Counted from the first letter of the stretch, positions 12,890-59,540 are shown. The stretch: 64,000 bases of DNA from Delphinus delphis (GCF_949987515.2 NC_082687.1:119703838-119767837), one strand, 5' to 3'. Numbers and translations are program-made. Notes: generated by a model not told the origin, from the sequence alone.

Positions 12890-13878
12890 ACAACATTATA
12901 AAGATGTCAATTCTTCTTAAGCTAACACAACCCGTAAAATACCAACAGAATATTTTGCAAATTATACAAGCTGACTCTAAAGTTTAAGGAGAAAAATAAA
13001 CAAGAAAGAATAACCAGGAAAATTATGCAAAATAATTTGAGTAAGAGTCTCTTCAAGTAAGAGTCTTGAAGTAAGGACATATGTATGTGTTTCTGTGTAT
13101 TTTGTTTGATTTTGTTTTAAACTATAGTAATTAAAACAATATGGTTCTATAGCATATTGAAAGCCCAGAAATAAATCTAAGTAGATATGGGAACTTAGTA
13201 AATGATAAAAGTGATATTTCAAATCAAAAGAGAAGACAGATTATTCAACACACCCAGTTCTGTAATCATCTGGAAAAAAAATATATTTGGATCCCCATCC
13301 ACACATTGCATAAAACTATATTCTACACAGATCAAATATTATCATGTAAAAAGTGAAACCGTTAGTGTACCAAGGAAAATATGGGTAAAACATTTCTTAA
13401 ATATCCTCATATAGGAGAGGAGCTTTTGAAATAGGACACAAAATCTGAAGCCATAAACAATTTGTAATGTTGACTACACACAATTCTAAACGGTTGGGAA
13501 AAAATACCCACAAATATTAAAAAGACACACAACAAACTGGGGGAAAAATTCTCAACTCCTATCACAGATAAAGGGCTGATTTTCTTAAAATTAATTCTTA
13601 ATTCTTAAAAGAATTCTGAATTCTTAAAAGAATTCTTCCTAATTTATAACAAAGAGCCCATCAAGAAAAGCAAATAAATATTGGGTCTTAAGCATATAGA
13701 AAACTAAGTCTAAAAAGATGGTCAAATTCATTCATTACAAAGAATGCAAAGTAAAATGTGACACTGTGGTCTCATTTTCACCTATCAATTTGGACAAGAC
13801 AAAAACCTTTGGTAACATACTATTGGTATATTAAGGAGGAAACGGGCACTCTTGTACGTTTATTGTTAAGAATATAAA
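12890..13878 (+). mobile_element. Ancient L1M fragment, left part (host of element A)
   Basis: Diverged L1 ORF2 3' region: the block around aagatgtcaattcttctt, the acaatatggttctatagc area and the following segments align by eye with the ORF2 of the younger L1s here. The sequence continues after element A at 21852 (attggtacaagctcc..), in the order expected for one L1. The left limit is approximate. Confidence 0.7.
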
Positions 13879-16800
13879 CCGGGCTCAGACGCCGGCCGAA
13901 GCCCTCGATGGCGCACTCGGGAGCAGAGAAGGTGAGTGTCCAGCGCCCCACATGACTCAGACCCCAAGCCCAGCCCTCAGGTGACTGCACCTGACTGGGA
14001 AGCCCCTGACAGGAGGCCACCGCTCAGGCATCTCTGGGACCTGAGGAAAGGAGCCCCAGGACAGGACGCCCGGCCCTCAGGTGACTCTGTGACAGGACGG
14101 CTGCCCGAGGAGTGAACTTCCATTTTGGAGAGGGGCCCACATGTGAGGGAATAGCAGATGGTCTCTATCAGCTGAGGGCTTGAGCTCAACAACCAAAAGG
14201 AAGCGAATTCCAACAACAACCATGTGCCTGCTAGAGGATCTGGAGCCTTAAATGAGTCTCCAGTCCTGACCAGCAGCTCCCGTGCAGCCTCCTGTGTGAG
14301 GCCCCGAGCAGAGGACCCAGCTCACCTGCACAGGTACCCACAAAGAAACGGTATCCTGGCAAAATGAGGCAGGAGCAAAAGAGTTGAACATGCATGAAAA
14401 GGAAAGTGACTCATAGTCCCTTCAGTCTAGTATAAAACGGGAAAATTGTTACAATCATTTGAAGACCCAAGAGGATGATAAAAGGCACACTATCAATAGA
14501 GAACTGTTTACTCATGAGAAACTGCTACCGTGTAGGGGAAGGATAATAAACATGACTTGGTCGTCTAAGAGCACTCAAGTACTTCCACCCAACCTTGGAC
14601 AGAGTTAAAGACAGCTTCTTTGTGGCTGGCAGAGAAAACCAAGCAGCTTCACTGGCGAGAGGATTCTAAGGGAGGAGGAGAAGGAGAGTAGCAGGAAGGA
14701 AAACAGACATCAAGAGGGTCTTGGTGCTCTGGCCTGGTGTCAGGCCTGAGCCTCTAAGGTGGAAGAGCCGAGTTCAGGACACTGGACCACCAGAGACCTC
14801 CCAGCCCCATGTAAGATCAACTGACGAGAGCTCTATAAAGAGACCTCCATCTCAACACTAGGACCCAGCTCCACTGAACGGCCAGCAAACTCCAGTGCTG
14901 GATGTCCCATGCCAAAAAACTAGCAGGACAGGAACACAACACCACCCATTAGCAGAGAGGCTGCCTAAATTAATACTAAGTTCACAGACACCCCAAAACA
15001 CACCACCAGATGTGGATCTGCCCACCAGAAAGACAAGATCCAGCCCCACCCAGCCACCAGAACACAGGCACCAGTCCCTTCCACCAGGAAGCCCAGACAA
15101 GCCACTGAACCAATCTTAGCCACTGGGGGCAGACACCAAAAACAATGGGAACTATGAACCTGCAGCCTGTGAAAAGGAGACCCCAGACACAACAAGTTAA
15201 GCAAAATGGAACGACAGAGAAATATGCAGCAGATGAAGGAGCAAGGTAAAAACCCACCAGACCAAACAAATGAAGAGGAAATAGGCAGTCTACCTGAAAA
15301 AGAATTCAGAGTAATGATAGTAAAGATGATCCAAAATCTTGGAAATAGAATGGAGAAAATACAAGAAATGTTTAATAAGGACCTAGAAGAACTAAAGAGA
15401 AAACATACAATGATGAACAACAAAATATATTAAATTAAAATTCTCTAGAAGGAATCAATAGCAGAATAACTGAGGCAGAAGAACGGATAAGTGACCTGCA
15501 AGATAAAATAGTGGAAATAACTACCACAGAGCATGATAAAGAAAAAAGCATGAAAAGAATTGAGGACAGTCTCAGAGACCTCTGGGACAACATTAAAGGT
15601 AACAACACTTGAACTATAGGGGTCCCAGAAGAAGAGAAAAAGAAAGGGTCTGAGAAAATATTTGAAGAGATTATAGTTGAAAACTTCCCTAACATGGGAA
15701 AGGAAATAGTCAATCAAGTCCAGGAAGCACAGAGACTCCCATAGAGGATAAATCCAAGGAGAAACATGCCAAGGCACATATTAATCAAACTATCAAAAAT
15801 TAACTACAAAGAAAAAATACTAAAAGCAGCAAGGGAAAAGTGACAAATAACATACAAGGGAATCCCCATAAGGTTAACAGCTGATCTTTCAGCAGAAACT
15901 CTGCAAGCCAGAAGGGAGTGGCAGGACATACTTAAAGTGATGAAAGGGAAAAACCTACAACCAAGATTACGCTACCCAGCAAGGATCTCATTCAGATTTG
16001 ATGAGGAAATTAAAACGTTTACAGACAAGCAAAAGTTAAGAGAAATTGGCACCACCAAGCCAGCTTTACAACAAAGGCTAAAGGAACTTCTCTAGGCAGA
16101 AAACACAAGAGAAGGAAAAGACCTACAAAAACAAACCCAAAACAATTAAGAAAATGGTAATAGGAACATACATGTCGATAATTACCTTAAAGGTAAATGG
16201 GTTAAATGCTCCCACCAAAAGATACAGACTGGCTGAAAGGATACAAAAACAAGACCCATATATATGCTGTCTACAAGAGACCCACTTCAGACGTAAGGAC
16301 ACATACAGACTGAAAGTGAGGGGATGGAAAAAGATATTCCATGCAAATGGAAATCAAAAGAAAGCTGGAGTAGCAATTCTCATATCAGACAAAATAGACT
16401 TTAAAATAAAGACTATTATAAGAGACAAAGATGGACACTACATAATGATCAAGGGATCAATCCAAGAAGACGATATAACAATTGTTAATATTTATGCACC
16501 CAACATAGGAGCACCTCAATACATAAGGCAAATGCTAACAGCCATAAAAGGGGAAATTGACAGTAACACAATAATATCAGGGGACTTTAACACCCCACTT
16601 TCACCAATGGACAGATCATCCAAACTGAAAATAAATAAGGAAACACAAGCTTTAAATGACATATTAAACAAGATGGACTTAATTGATATATATAGGACAT
16701 TCCATCCAAAAACAACAGAATACACATTCTTCTCAAGTGCTCATGGAACATTCTCCAGGACAGATCATATCTTGGGTCAAAAATCAGGCCTTGGTAAACT

Positions 16801-18263
16801 TAAGAAAATTGACATTGTAAAAAGTATCTTTTCCGACCACAATGCTATGACACTAGATATCAGTCACAGGAAAAAAGACTGTAAAAAATACAAACACATG
16901 GAGGTTAAACAGTACACTACTAAATAACCAAGAGATCACTGAAGAAATCAAAGAGGAAATCAAAAAATACCTAGAAACAAATGACAATGAAAACACCACG
17001 ACCCAAAACCTATGGGATGCAGCAAAAGCAGTTCTAAGAGGGAAGTTTATAGCAATACAATCCTACCTCAGGAAACAAGAAACATCTCAAATAAACAACC
17101 TAACCTTACACCTAAAGCAATTAGAGAAAAAAGAACAAAAAAACCCCCCAAAGTTAGCAGAAGGAAAGAGATTATAAAGATCAGATCAGAAATAAATGAA
17201 AAAGAAATGAAGGAAACAATAGCAAAGATGAATAAAACTAAAAGCTGGTTCTTTGAGAAGATAAACAAAATTGATAAACCACTATCCAGACTCATTAAGA
17301 AAAAAGGGGAGAAGACTCAAATCAACAGAATTAGAAATGAAAAAGAAGAAGTAACAGCTGACCCTGCAGAAATACAAAGAATCATAAGGGATTACTACAA
17401 GCAACTATATTCCAATAAAATGTGCAACCTGGAAGAAATGGACACATTCTTAGAAAAGCACCACCTTCTGAGACTGAACTAGGAAGAAACAGAAAATATA
17501 AACAGACCAATCACAAGCATTGAAATTGAAACTGTGATTAAAAATCTTCCAACAAACAAAAGCCCACGACCAGATGGCTTCACAGGCAAATTCTATCAAA
17601 CATTTAGAGAAGAGCTAACACCTATCCTTCTCAAACTCTTCCAAAATATAGAGGGAGGAACACTCCCAAACTCATTCTATGAGGCCACCATCATCCTGAT
17701 ACCAAAACCAGACAAAGATGTCACAAAAAAAGAAAACTACAGACCAATATCACTGATGAACACAGATGCAAAAATCCTCAACAAAATACTAGAAAACAGA
17801 ATTCAACAGCACATTAAAAGGATCATACACCATGATCCAGTGGGTTTTATCCCAGGAATGCAAGGATTCTTCAATATACGCAAAGCAATCAATGTGATAC
17901 ACCATATTAACAAATTGAAGGAGAAAAACCACATGATCATCTCAATAGATACAGAAAAAGCTTTTGACAAAATTCAACACCGATTTATGATAAAAACTCT
18001 CTAGAAAGTAGGATAGAGGGAACTTACCTCAACATAATAAAGGCCATATATGACAAACCCACAGCCAACATCATTCTCAATGGTGAAAAACTGAAAACGC
18101 TTCCTCTAAAATCAGGACCAAGGATGCCCACTCTCATCACTATTATCCAACATAGTTTTGGAAGTTTTAGCAACAGCAATCAGAGAGGAAAAGAAGAAGT
18201 AAAGCTGTCACTGTTTGCAGATGACATGATACTATACATAGAGAGTCCTAAAGATGCTATCAG
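13879..18263 (+). mobile_element. Full-length but dead L1 (element A), 5' part
   Basis: First piece of an L1 of about 6.4 kb, interrupted at 18263 by another L1. The target-site duplication is aagaatataaa at 13868-13878 on the left and aagaacataaa at 21841-21851 on the right (one mismatch). The 5' UTR runs to about 15.2 kb, ORF1 from 15206, ORF2 from 16154. It lies antisense to TRPC3. Both reading frames carry stops and frameshifts, so it cannot move by itself. A complete 5' end is unusual, since most L1 copies are 5'-truncated. Confidence 0.93.
15206..16095 (+). pseudogene. L1 element A ORF1 (RNA-binding chaperone), disrupted
   Basis: Starts MERQRNMQQMKEQGKNPPDQ and shows the coiled-coil-type, charged N terminus of L1 ORF1p. 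Further on it has the RNA-binding region with LRDLWDNIKG and the C-terminal QITYKGIPIRLTADLS-like block. The first in-frame stop comes after about 75 codons (near 15431), and other stops lie at about 15611, 15742 and 15840. It ends near 16095. It would normally bind L1 RNA as trimers; here it cannot be made in full. Confidence 0.88.
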
Positions 18264-19788
18264 TCTTAGAGGAAAACGTAGGAAGAACACTCTTTGACAT
18301 AAATCAGAGCAAGATCCTTTTTGACCCACCTCCTAGAGAAATGGAAATAAAAACAAAAATAAAGACATGGGACCTAATGAAACTTAAAAGCTTTTGCACA
18401 GCAAAGGAAACCATAAACACGACCAAAAGACAACCCTCAGGATGGAAGAAAATATTTGCAAATGAAGCAATTGACAAAGGATTAATCTCCAAAATTTACA
18501 AGCAGCTCACGCAGCCCAATATCAAAAAAAACAAACAACCTAATCCAAAAATGGGCAGAAGACCTAAATAGACATTACTCCAAAGAAGATATACAGATTG
18601 CCAAGAAACACATGAAAGGATGCTCAACATCACTAATTATTAGAGAAATGCAAATCAAAACTATAATGAGGTATCACCTCACACCAGTCAGAATGACCAG
18701 CATCAAAAAATCTACAATCAACAAATGCTGGAGAGGGTGTGGAGAAAAGGGAACCCTCTTGCACTGTTGGTGGGAATGTAAATTGACATAGCCACTATGG
18801 AAAACAGTATGGAGGTTCCTTAAAAAACTAAAAATAGAACTATCATACAACCCAGCAATCCCACTACTGGGCATATACCCAGAGAAAACCATAATTCAAA
18901 GAGTCATGTGGGCTTCCCTCGTGGCACAGTGGTTAAGAATCTGCCTGCCAATGCAAGGGACATGGGTTCGAGCCCTGGCCCAGGAAGATCCCACATGCCA
19001 CGGAGCAGCTCAGCTCAGCTCTAGAGCCTGCAATCCACAACTACTGAGCCCACGTGCCACAACTATTGAAGCCTGTGCACCTAGAGACCATGCTCCGCAA
19101 CAAGAGAAGCCATGACAGTGAGAAGCCTGCACACCGCAACGAAGAGTAGCCCCTGCTCACCGCAACTAGAGAAAGCCTGCACGCAGCAGCAAAGACCCAA
19201 CACAGCCATAAATAATTAATTAAATAAATAAATGAGTCTTGTACCACAATGTTCATTGCAGCTCTATTTACAATAGCCAGGACATGGGAGCAACCTAAGT
19301 GTCCATCGACAGATGAATGGATAAAGAAGATGTGGCACATATATATATACAATGGAATATTACTCAGCCATAAAAAGAAACGGAAGTGAGTTATATGTAG
19401 TGAGGTGGATGGACCTAGAGTCTGTCATACAGAGTGAAGTCAGTCAGAAAAAGAAAAACAAATATCGTATGCTAACACATATATATGGAATCTAAGAATG
19501 GATCTGAGGACATAAGGAGGGGTAAGGGTAAGCTGGGACGAAGTGAGAGAGTGGTACTATCAAATGTAAAATAGATAGCTAGTGGGAAGTAGCCACAAGG
19601 CACAGGGAGATCAGCTCGGTGCTTTGTGAACACCTAGAGGGGTGGGATAGGGAGGGTGGGAGGGAGACGCAAGAGGGAGGATATATGGGGATATATGTAT
19701 ATGTATAGCTGATTCACTTTGTTATAAAGCAGAAACCAACACACCATTGTAAAGCAACTATACTCCAATAAAGATGTTTAAAAAAAAG
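18264..19788 (+). mobile_element. 5'-truncated L1 (element B) inserted in element A
   Basis: The sequence jumps at 18264 from the RT domain to the last quarter of ORF2 ([13 protein letters not shown]..) and runs to an L1 3' end and A tail at about 19788. Element A then resumes. The 13-base duplication aagatgctatcag flanks it perfectly at 18251-18263 and 19789-19801, which proves target-primed insertion. It is itself interrupted by a SINE at 18910-19233. Confidence 0.95.
18910..19233 (+). mobile_element. Long CHR-type SINE inside L1 element B
   Basis: Starts gggcttccctcgtggcacag and ends in a taaataaataaat tail. The target duplication is gagtcatgt at 18901-18909 and gagtcttgt at 19234-19242, inside the L1 phrase that is continuous in other L1 copies here. 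The tRNA-derived head has a B-box-like gggttcgagccc. Confidence 0.92.
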
Positions 19789-19801
19789 AAGATGCTATCA
19801 G

Positions 19802-21840
19802 AAAACTACTAGAGCTAATCGATGAATTTGGTAAAGTAGCAGGATACAAAATTAATGCACAGAAATATCTTGAATTCCTATACACTAATGATGAAAAATC
19901 TGAAAGAGAAATTAAGGAAACACTCCCATTTACCACTGCAACACAAAGAATAAAATACCTAGGAATAAACCTACCTAAGGAGACAAAACACCTATATGCA
20001 GAAAACTATAAGACACTGATGAAAGAAATTAAAGATGATATAAACAGATGGAGAGATATACTATGTTCTTGGATTAGAAGAATCGACAGTGTGAAAATGA
20101 CTATACTACCCAAAGCAATCTACAGATTTAATGCAATCCCTATCAAACTACCAATGGCATTTTTCACAGAACTAGAAGAAAAAATTTCACAATTTGTATG
20201 GAAATACAAAAGAACTTAAATAGCCAAAGCAATCTTGAGAAAGAAAAATGGAGGTGGAGGAATCAGGCTCCCTGACTTCAGACTATACTACAAAGCTACA
20301 GTAATCAAGCCAGTATGGTACTGGCACAAAAACAGAAATATAGATCAATGGAACTCGATAGAAAGCCCAGAGATAAACCCACAAACATATGGTCACCTTA
20401 TCTTTGATAAAGGAGGCAAGAATATACAATGGAGAAAAGACAGCCTCTCAGTAAGTGCTGGGAAAACTGGACAGCTACATGTAAAACAATGAAATTAGAA
20501 CACTCCCTAACACCATACACAAAAATAAACTCAAAATGGATTAAAGACCTAAATGTAAGACCAGACACTATAAAACTCTTAGAGGAAAACATAGGAAGAA
20601 CACTCTTTGACATAAATCACAGCAACATCCTTTTTGACCCGCCTCCTAGAGTAATGGAAATAAAAACAAAAATAAACAAATGGGACCTAATGAAATTTAA
20701 AAGCTTTTGCACAGCAAAGGAAACCATAAACAAGACGAAAAGACAACCCTCAGCATGGGAGAGAATATTTGCAAATGAAGCAACTGACTAAGGATTAATC
20801 TCCAAAATTTACAAGCAGCTCTTGCAGCTCAATAACAAAAAAACACACAACCCAATCCAAAAATGGGCAGAAGACCTAAATAGACATTTCTCCAAAGAAG
20901 ATATACAGATTGCCAACAAACACATGAAAGGATGATCAACATCACTGATTATTAGAGAAATGCAAATCAAAACTACAATGAGGTATCACCTCACAGCAGT
21001 CAGAATGGCCATCATCAAAAAAATCTACAAACAATAAATGCTGGAGAGGGTGTGGAGAAAAGGGAACCCTCTTGCACTGTTGGTGGGAATGTAAATTGAT
21101 ACAGCTACTATGGAGAACAGTATGGAGGTTCCTTAAAAATCTAAAAGTAGAACTACCATATGACCCAGCAATTCCACTACTGGGCATATACCCTGAGAAA
21201 AGTGTAATTCAAAAAGAGTCATGTACCACAATGTTCATTGCAGCTCTATTTACAATAGCCAGGACATGGAAGCAACCTAAGTGTCCATCGACAGATGAAT
21301 GGATAAAGAAGATGTGGCACATATATACAATGGAATATTACTGAGCCATAAAAGAAATGAAAATGAGTTATTTGTAGTTAGGTGGATGGACCTAGAGTCT
21401 GTCATACAGAGTGAAGTAAGTCAGAAAGAGAAAAACAAATACCGTATGCTAACACGTATATATGGAATCTTAAAAAAAAAAAAGGTTCTAAAAATGGTTC
21501 TAGGGGCAGGACAGGAATAAAGACGCAAATGTAGAGAAGAGACTTGAGGACACGGGGAGGGGGAAGGGTCAGATGGGATGAAGTGAGAGAGTAGCCTTGA
21601 CATATATACACTACCAAATGTAAAATAGATAGCTAGTGGGAAGCAGCCACATAGCACAGGGAGATCAGCTTGGTGCTTTGTGACCACCTAGAGGGGTGGG
21701 ATAGGGAGGGTGGGAGGGAGACACAAGAGGGAGGGGGTATGGGGATATATATATATACATATAGCTGATTTTCTTTGTTATACAGCAGAAACTAACACAC
21801 CATTGTAAAGCAGTTATACTCCAATAAAGATGTTAAAAAA
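19802..21840 (+). mobile_element. L1 element A, 3' part
   Basis: Continues element A after the inserted L1: the reading resumes in the reverse-transcriptase/post-RT region ([17 protein letters not shown] and similar). It then runs through the cysteine-rich C terminus and 3' UTR to a short A tail before the right target-site copy at 21841-21851. The ORF2 remnants contain several stops. Confidence 0.93.
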
Positions 21841-21851
21841 AAGAACATAAA

Positions 21852-22190
21852 TTGGTACAAGCTCCATGAAAATCAGTTTGATAATAGCTAAAAAATTAAA
21901 ATGCACATATACTTTAACCAGACAATTCTATAGGCTTGCACGTTTCAAATATCATGTATAGAAGGTTACTTACTTGTATTGCTTGTAATAGCTAAATATT
22001 GGCAATATCCTCTATTTCCATCAATAGAAGGCTGATAAATTAAATACAACCATATAATGGGACATAACGTAACCATTACAAAGTAAGACTTTGACAGTCA
22101 GTGTGCTAAGCAATTTTGCAGAATGTGGTGTTTCCAAGAAAATCATATGAACAGGAGTACACCCATTAATTGACATTACCATTCATTATA
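21852..22190 (+). mobile_element. Ancient L1M fragment, right part
   Basis: Resumes the ancient L1 after element A. It begins with the segment equivalent to 'aaattgatacagctactatgg' of the younger copies, in a heavily mutated form, and fades out at about 22.1-22.2 kb. The right limit is approximate. Confidence 0.65.
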
Positions 22191-22728
22191 AATTCTTTGA
22201 TCCTCATTCTTGTGATCTTGTACTCAACAGAAATCTAAAGATTTGGTAGTCAAAGTGATCAACCAGATGGGAAGGACTATACCCTCTTCTGAGTTGGAAA
22301 ATAGTGTTGAAATGTCACATCCAAGATCAAAGGGAAACAGGTATTTTAAAGTAGTACTGATGCAACAGTATAGCCTAAGATTCCATTTGAAAAACAGATT
22401 ATCTGGCAAAATGTACCAGGTTTTTTTGTACTGTGAGAACATTATTTTCCTAATATACCACATCTCCCACTGCGTTCTCCAGCTCAAGGTGTATGAAAGT
22501 GATCTTCGGAAATTGTGGCAACACTTTGCTTTCAATATCACAAAGGAACTCTTCTTCCTCAATCAAACAAACAAATAAACAAAACAACAGCAAGAAGAAG
22601 AAGGAGAAGAAGAGGAAGAACTTGGACTCTGATTTCTAAAGCGCCCTCTAACATACCATTTTCTCTGTTCTGTTCTACCCTCACAGCACATCTGAAGAAC
22701 AGAAGAATATAATTCTTCTCACTTTTCT

Positions 22729-22764
22729 CACACACACACACACATGCACACACACACACACATG
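22729..22764 (+). repeat. (CA)n microsatellite near exon 10
   Basis: tcacacacacacacacacat followed by gcacacacacacacacacat. It lies about 60 bases left of the exon 10 donor, that is, downstream of it in the transcript, which reads it as (TG)n. TG/UG-rich tracts near donors can bind splicing factors such as CELF proteins or TDP-43 (established for the families; not shown here). Confidence 0.93.
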
Positions 22765-22824
22765 AACACAGAGACATATATGGAACTACATACAGATAAA
22801 GAGATATGTCTAATGAATGCTTAC

Positions 22825-56610
<33,786 letters not shown>

Positions 56611-57824
56611 CTAATCAGCAACAGCAAGAAGAAGAAGAAAAAGAAAAAAAACCCAGATGTATAATATTAGGGCATATTGCTTCCTCCCAGATGTCGGGCC
56701 ATTTCTGGAGTACACAGCAGCCACCGCGCACATCTGTGGCCCCAGGACAGCCAGGTCCGTTGCTGACACCCGCCTGAAATTTACACCTGTACCTAACACG
56801 GGGTGCTAGAACCCAGAGAGGGGCCGGAAGCCCTTCAGAACAAGAGTTCCTGTTCCATAGAAAATGACATTCACACGGAATAATAATATAAACGATTTCC
56901 AGACACCCCGCGTCTCCCTTGAGACCCTGGCAAAGACGGGACTCATCATACCTTGTGGAAATAACCTTACTACTGCTCTTAAAAGCCTTGAAAATAGGGG
57001 CGAGCAGGTACCTGGCACCAAAGCACTAGGCTTGAAGGCTAAAGAAATTAAAATTTTCAAGAATTAGGCCAGAACAATCCTCTCAAGTCACTGCATATTT
57101 TTAACTAAATAAAATCATTGACACACACACACACAAAGCCCAGTATTTAGGCCAAGTATTATCTTTCAGGATCTTAGATTTGCTATTTTTTTTCTCTTAA
57201 GGGTACCCCACTCCACTCCCACACCCCTCCAAAAAACTTACAAGATTCATTTTTTTTCAGTAACACAGACAAGATTTAGCAATTATAAAATGAGAATATC
57301 AATCTAGATTTATTTTTTTGAAAATAACTGTGTCTTTGTAATGAGTTGTTTAATTACCAATATTATATAGTTACCTCTTTGAACTAAAAGGATATGGTAT
57401 GATTTATGGTTTAAAAATCACTAGTATTACTTTATGAATAAAGCAACGACCATTGACAAAATAGCATTCACATAGTCAGGGGTTGAAAACTAACTAGAGA
57501 GGCACTGTCCTCCGCGGGGCACCTGGAGGTGGGCATTAGGGAGCATCTCTAGCAGGTGAACTCAGAGGCGGGTAGCAGTGTCCACTCAGTTCTCAGTTCT
57601 GTGGGCCCCAAATTAAGAAAGGAGCACTGAAGCCACTGGCAGAGGTTTCCCAGATAGAGACCAAGGAAATGTGGCCAGGCAAACCTACAGAGGTAAGGAA
57701 ACCAAAGAAATCCCCCGACAAGCTTGTAAACTTGTCCAAGGGCAGAGGGTGCTGTGACTGGCCCCCCGTTCTAACGACTCAACTAGTGTCAGGTGATCAA
57801 CTTTAAAAAATTAAATATAGTATT

Positions 57825-57895
57825 TATATATACACACACATTCATATGAATATAATTATATATACACATATGTACACACACATGTATCTATGTGT
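57825..57895 (+). repeat. (TA/CA)n-rich microsatellite
   Basis: atatatacacacacattcat, tatatacacatatgtacaca and cacatgtatctatgtgta: alternating purine-pyrimidine sequence. A shorter (AC)n lies at 57121-57135. Confidence 0.85.
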
Positions 57896-58202
57896 AGGAA
57901 TTTCTAGAAAGCAATACAAGAAGCCTTTCATTGTATTTATACCTGGGGCTCTGGGGAGTGGAACTGAGGAGCACAGGGGAAGGGAGATTCCTACTTTTCA
58001 CTTACAGCTTTTACACATTTTGAATAGTTTTAACCATAGTTTGAATATTTTTATTAAAAATAAAATTTGTTTAAATTTTAAAAAATCTTAATCCCTTAGT
58101 TGACAAATTTTTTTAAATCTAGGTACATACTACATTATACATAACCATTACACTATAATCTTGCTGAAGCTAAATAAATGCCACGTGTTTGACTATTATT
58201 AG

Positions 58203-58345
58203 TAGGTGTGGTGTGTAGAAGAGTGTGCGGAGTGAGGTGTGTAAAGTGTGTGGTGTGTGTGTGTGGGAAACAAGGAGGTGCAAGGCTGGTTGGGGGCGTG
58301 TGTTTTTTGTGTGTTTTTTTGTGTTGTGTGTGTGTGTCTTTGTTT
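58203..58345 (+). repeat. Imperfect GT-rich tract
   Basis: About 140 bases of gtgtggtgtgtagaagagtg, ggtgtgtgtgtgtggg and gtgttgtgtgtgtgtgtc-type sequence, degenerate but strongly strand-asymmetric. Confidence 0.85.
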
Positions 58346-59540
58346 GTAGAATGATGATTTTTTAGGTGGACAAGAACTGGGAAATAGCATTCACTGAACT
58401 GCATAGAAGAGACCTTTGTTTCAAGATCAAACTCTATGACAAGGGTCTTTTTAAAAATCTTAAAAATACTGTCATTGTAATAAATTGACATACTTATTAC
58501 ATTAGTAGTACTGACTTCATTAGATTAAATATTACTATTAAGCTAAAAACCGGTACTCTTCAAATGGCTAGAACTTCCATATTGTATAAATGATGAATTT
58601 TGTGCTTACCATTGATAATATATTGACATTATTTACGACTACAGAATATGTATGCAGAATATGTAAGTCTGCAGAATTCCAGTCTATCTCAGACGGGTAA
58701 TCTTTGGGGAAATAAACTCATTATTCAAGTGTCACATCTTAATGGAATAGGGCTTTTTATCTAATGATTGCTACCTACAAAGAAAATAACTCATAAAAAC
58801 CCTACCTTTTCTCCCAAAAGAGAGTGATCTGAAAATACCAGAAAGTGATTCTTTCATAAATTTTTTCTTTGCATTTCTTAGTATTTTAAAGTTTTTTTTC
58901 TTAGTATCTCTTCTTCTTTTGGAACCTATACCTACGTTTTGTGTATTTGAGCTGAAATGTGGGGTTTTAGTACTATACAACACAAGTGACATGAGCCCTT
59001 TTGATTTTGTCTTTAAAAGATTCTAACACTGAGTTAAGTGTGAAGTAAGATTTTTCAGTTAGAACAAGTTATACTGCTATTTCAAAATAAAAGTACTGAC
59101 TTAGTGCTACTTGTCTTCATGGTGAATCCACATAAGAAATGTCCTTTTTTTTTTTTTAACTTTCCTTACAGTATTAAGATAAGCTTCATGAATCTGGACT
59201 GATAAAATGGTATGAGTCACACAATCAGTTCATCCACAATGCATTAGCATGGCCTCAATCTTGGCTGGTCTTGACAATGCACCTCCTCTGGCATGAGAAA
59301 TAAGGAAAGAGTGAGGGTGAATGGGAGAGGATGCCTAACCTTAGTAATGCTAACACTAAAATCACTTTGCCAGACATTTTCTTACCTTTAGATCCTCACC
59401 CAGTGGGTCAACTCATTCAGCACTGCAAGGGTGCATTGGACAGTAAAAGCATTGGAGAACCACTGACCTAAATCAGTTGCCCTACAAGCACAGTGTGCAA
59501 GCTCCTTCATGGCTGATATGGATGGCTGGTAATATCTGAT

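Larger units (their letters stand above)
16154..21475 (+). pseudogene. L1 element A ORF2 (endonuclease/reverse transcriptase), disrupted and split
   Basis: The endonuclease domain opens at 16154 and stays open to 16927 (257 codons), with the QETH motif, the SGDFNTPLS segment and the [11 protein letters not shown] block of APE-type L1 endonucleases. RT blocks follow at about 17.5-18.0 kb ([31 protein letters not shown]). The catalytic FADD motif is at about 18.21 kb. Stops and frameshifts break the frame repeatedly, and a second L1 is inserted at 18264-19788. The C-terminal CWECKL-type segment is at about 21.07 kb. The end is placed approximately. Confidence 0.9.
1..22824 (-). other. TRPC3 intron 10 (partial), repeat-dominated
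   Basis: Everything left of exon 10 is taken as intron 10, because the next coding exon was not found. Content: old L1 fragments (0.2-5.8 kb), CHR SINEs, MIR, a candidate LTR (11.6-12.2 kb) and a nested L1 complex (12.9-22.2 kb). Stretches 5.8-6.1, 6.5-9.2, 9.3-11.2 and 22.2-22.8 kb are AT-rich and show no gene or repeat that I recognise with confidence, apart from one weak MIR-like tract near 7.1-7.3 kb. Alternatively the transcript could end inside this stretch, but no TRPC3 terminal codons were seen. Confidence 0.75.

Noticed and set aside
16154..16927. The open 257-codon endonuclease segment as a functional gene.
   Set aside because: It is the N-terminal part of a dead L1 ORF2; the frame is broken immediately after and repeatedly downstream.
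22559..22777. Frames with arginine- or cysteine/valine-rich runs near 22.6-22.8 kb.
   Set aside because: They translate the GAA-rich and CA-repeat tracts; there is no start context or homology.
56611..56799. An open frame just upstream of exon 2 (minus strand) that might extend the TRPC3 N terminus.
   Set aside because: It runs through a strong pyrimidine tract and acceptor (gctgattag) and ends in a stop before the exon 2 methionine frame. It resembles no TRPC N terminus.
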